From assembly GCA_047618185.1 (NCBI GenBank), contig JBLHKZ010000005.1, positions 1-51,907 of the forward strand: a stretch of 51,907 nucleotides of DNA. The letters are read 5' to 3'. Below, one piece after another: positions 51,669-51,907 of the stretch (the first letter of the stretch is position 1; each line of letters begins with the position of its first letter). Made by a program: the position numbers and the translations under genes. The notes below the pieces were generated by a model that ran no database searches, was not told the origin of the DNA, and saw only the letters and a program-made list of their open reading frames with translations. This DNA comes from JAYPEY01 sp047618185. GTDB lineage: Bacteria > Verrucomicrobiota > Verrucomicrobiia > Limisphaerales > JAYPEY01.

Positions 51669-51907
51669 TCACTTGGATTGTCGCTTCAGCTTCAGCGTTG
51701 GGATGAATCCAGCTTCGCCTTCGACGCCCGGTCGTGGCACAAGTGTGCGCGGATTTTGGGCGACGCCGACGGGGCGGCAGTTGGCGCCTTTGCGGTTTCC
51801 GTCGCCGAGATCCTGGCGCGATTCTTCGAGGAGGGCTTTCAGGCGCTTCACGACTTTCGGATTCTGGGCGGCGACGTTCTTCTTTTCGCCGATGTCTTTG
51901 TCGAGAT
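51669..51907 (-). CDS. Sulfatase, C-terminal part (5' end outside window)
   Basis: Open from the right edge: LDKDIGEKKNVAAQNPKVVK, RLKALLEESRQDLGDGN and a final NCRPVGVAQNPRTLVPRPGV before TGA. LYDLxxDxGExxNxAxxNPxVVxxLxxLLExxxxDLG is the standard sulfatase C-terminus, and the NCRPVG tail occurs in PVC arylsulfatases as far as I recall. Catalytic residues lie outside the window. No Lys/Gly-rich tail, unlike the other two sulfatases. Third sulfatase of the window. Confidence 0.8.
   Translation of the reverse strand, partial: LDKDIGEKKNVAAQNPKVVKRLKALLEESRQDLGDGNRKGANCRPVGVAQNPRTLVPRPGVEGEAGFIPTLKLKRQSK

Overview
The window (about 52 kb, GC-rich) reads as a chromosomal segment of a PVC-superphylum bacterium. 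Verrucomicrobiota is the best guess, although Planctomycetota cannot be excluded from sequence alone. The reasons are the family mix: DUF1501 proteins paired with DUF1549/DUF1553 'planctomycete cytochromes', PQQ-like propellers, DUF1080, many exported sulfatases, a PVC-type cytochrome/dehydrogenase-like protein, and a T2SS with PilMNOP-like inner-membrane parts. No rRNA, tRNA, CRISPR array, prophage or intact insertion sequence was seen.

Layout. 1-8.5 kb: three PQQ-like beta-propeller genes (the first cut by the window edge), a DUF1080 lectin-like hydrolase, a decayed DUF1080 remnant, an unknown membrane protein, a frameshifted HEAT-repeat gene and a BNR_4 protein. 8.6-11 kb: an SDR oxidoreductase, a DUF433/DUF5615 toxin-antitoxin pair and a truncated PAS-AraC regulator. 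11.1-18 kb: a four-gene cytochrome operon (DUF1501, PSCyt1-Big2-DUF1549-DUF1553, a lipoprotein, a PSCyt1-WD40-PPC protein). 18-27 kb: a lipoprotein, an RbsD/FucU mutarotase, a sulfatase, an FGE-fold protein, a Tat-exported Gfo/Idh oxidoreductase and a pectate-lyase-like beta-helix. 26.7-33 kb, minus strand: an operon of sulfatase, PSCyt1-DUF1549-DUF1553 and DUF1501. 33.7-46.7 kb, minus strand: a complete-looking type II secretion operon in the order accessory Gly/Arg-rich protein, gspE, F, G, H, I, J, K, L, M-like, C-like, then three separate genes that together make up one secretin. 47-51.9 kb: a PVC cytochrome/HEAT protein, a decayed antitoxin, a ceramidase-family protein and the end of another sulfatase.

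How the parts may work together (inference). The exported sulfatases, beta-helix, BNR, DUF1080, mutarotase and Gfo/Idh proteins suggest breakdown of sulfated polysaccharides. The T2SS is a plausible route for moving such enzymes across the outer membrane. The DUF1501/DUF1549 and PSCyt1 proteins are typical companions of these loci, but their biochemical role is unknown.

Most notable signal: the outer-membrane secretin is divided into three independently exported polypeptides. Both break points fall in Gly-rich loops that cut an N-type domain in half, so each junction could be rebuilt by pairing complementary half-domains from neighbouring proteins. Second in interest are REPIN-like inverted doublets of short palindromic repeats in at least seven places. 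One supplies a gene's stop codon and one is translated as the N-terminus of a cytochrome gene.
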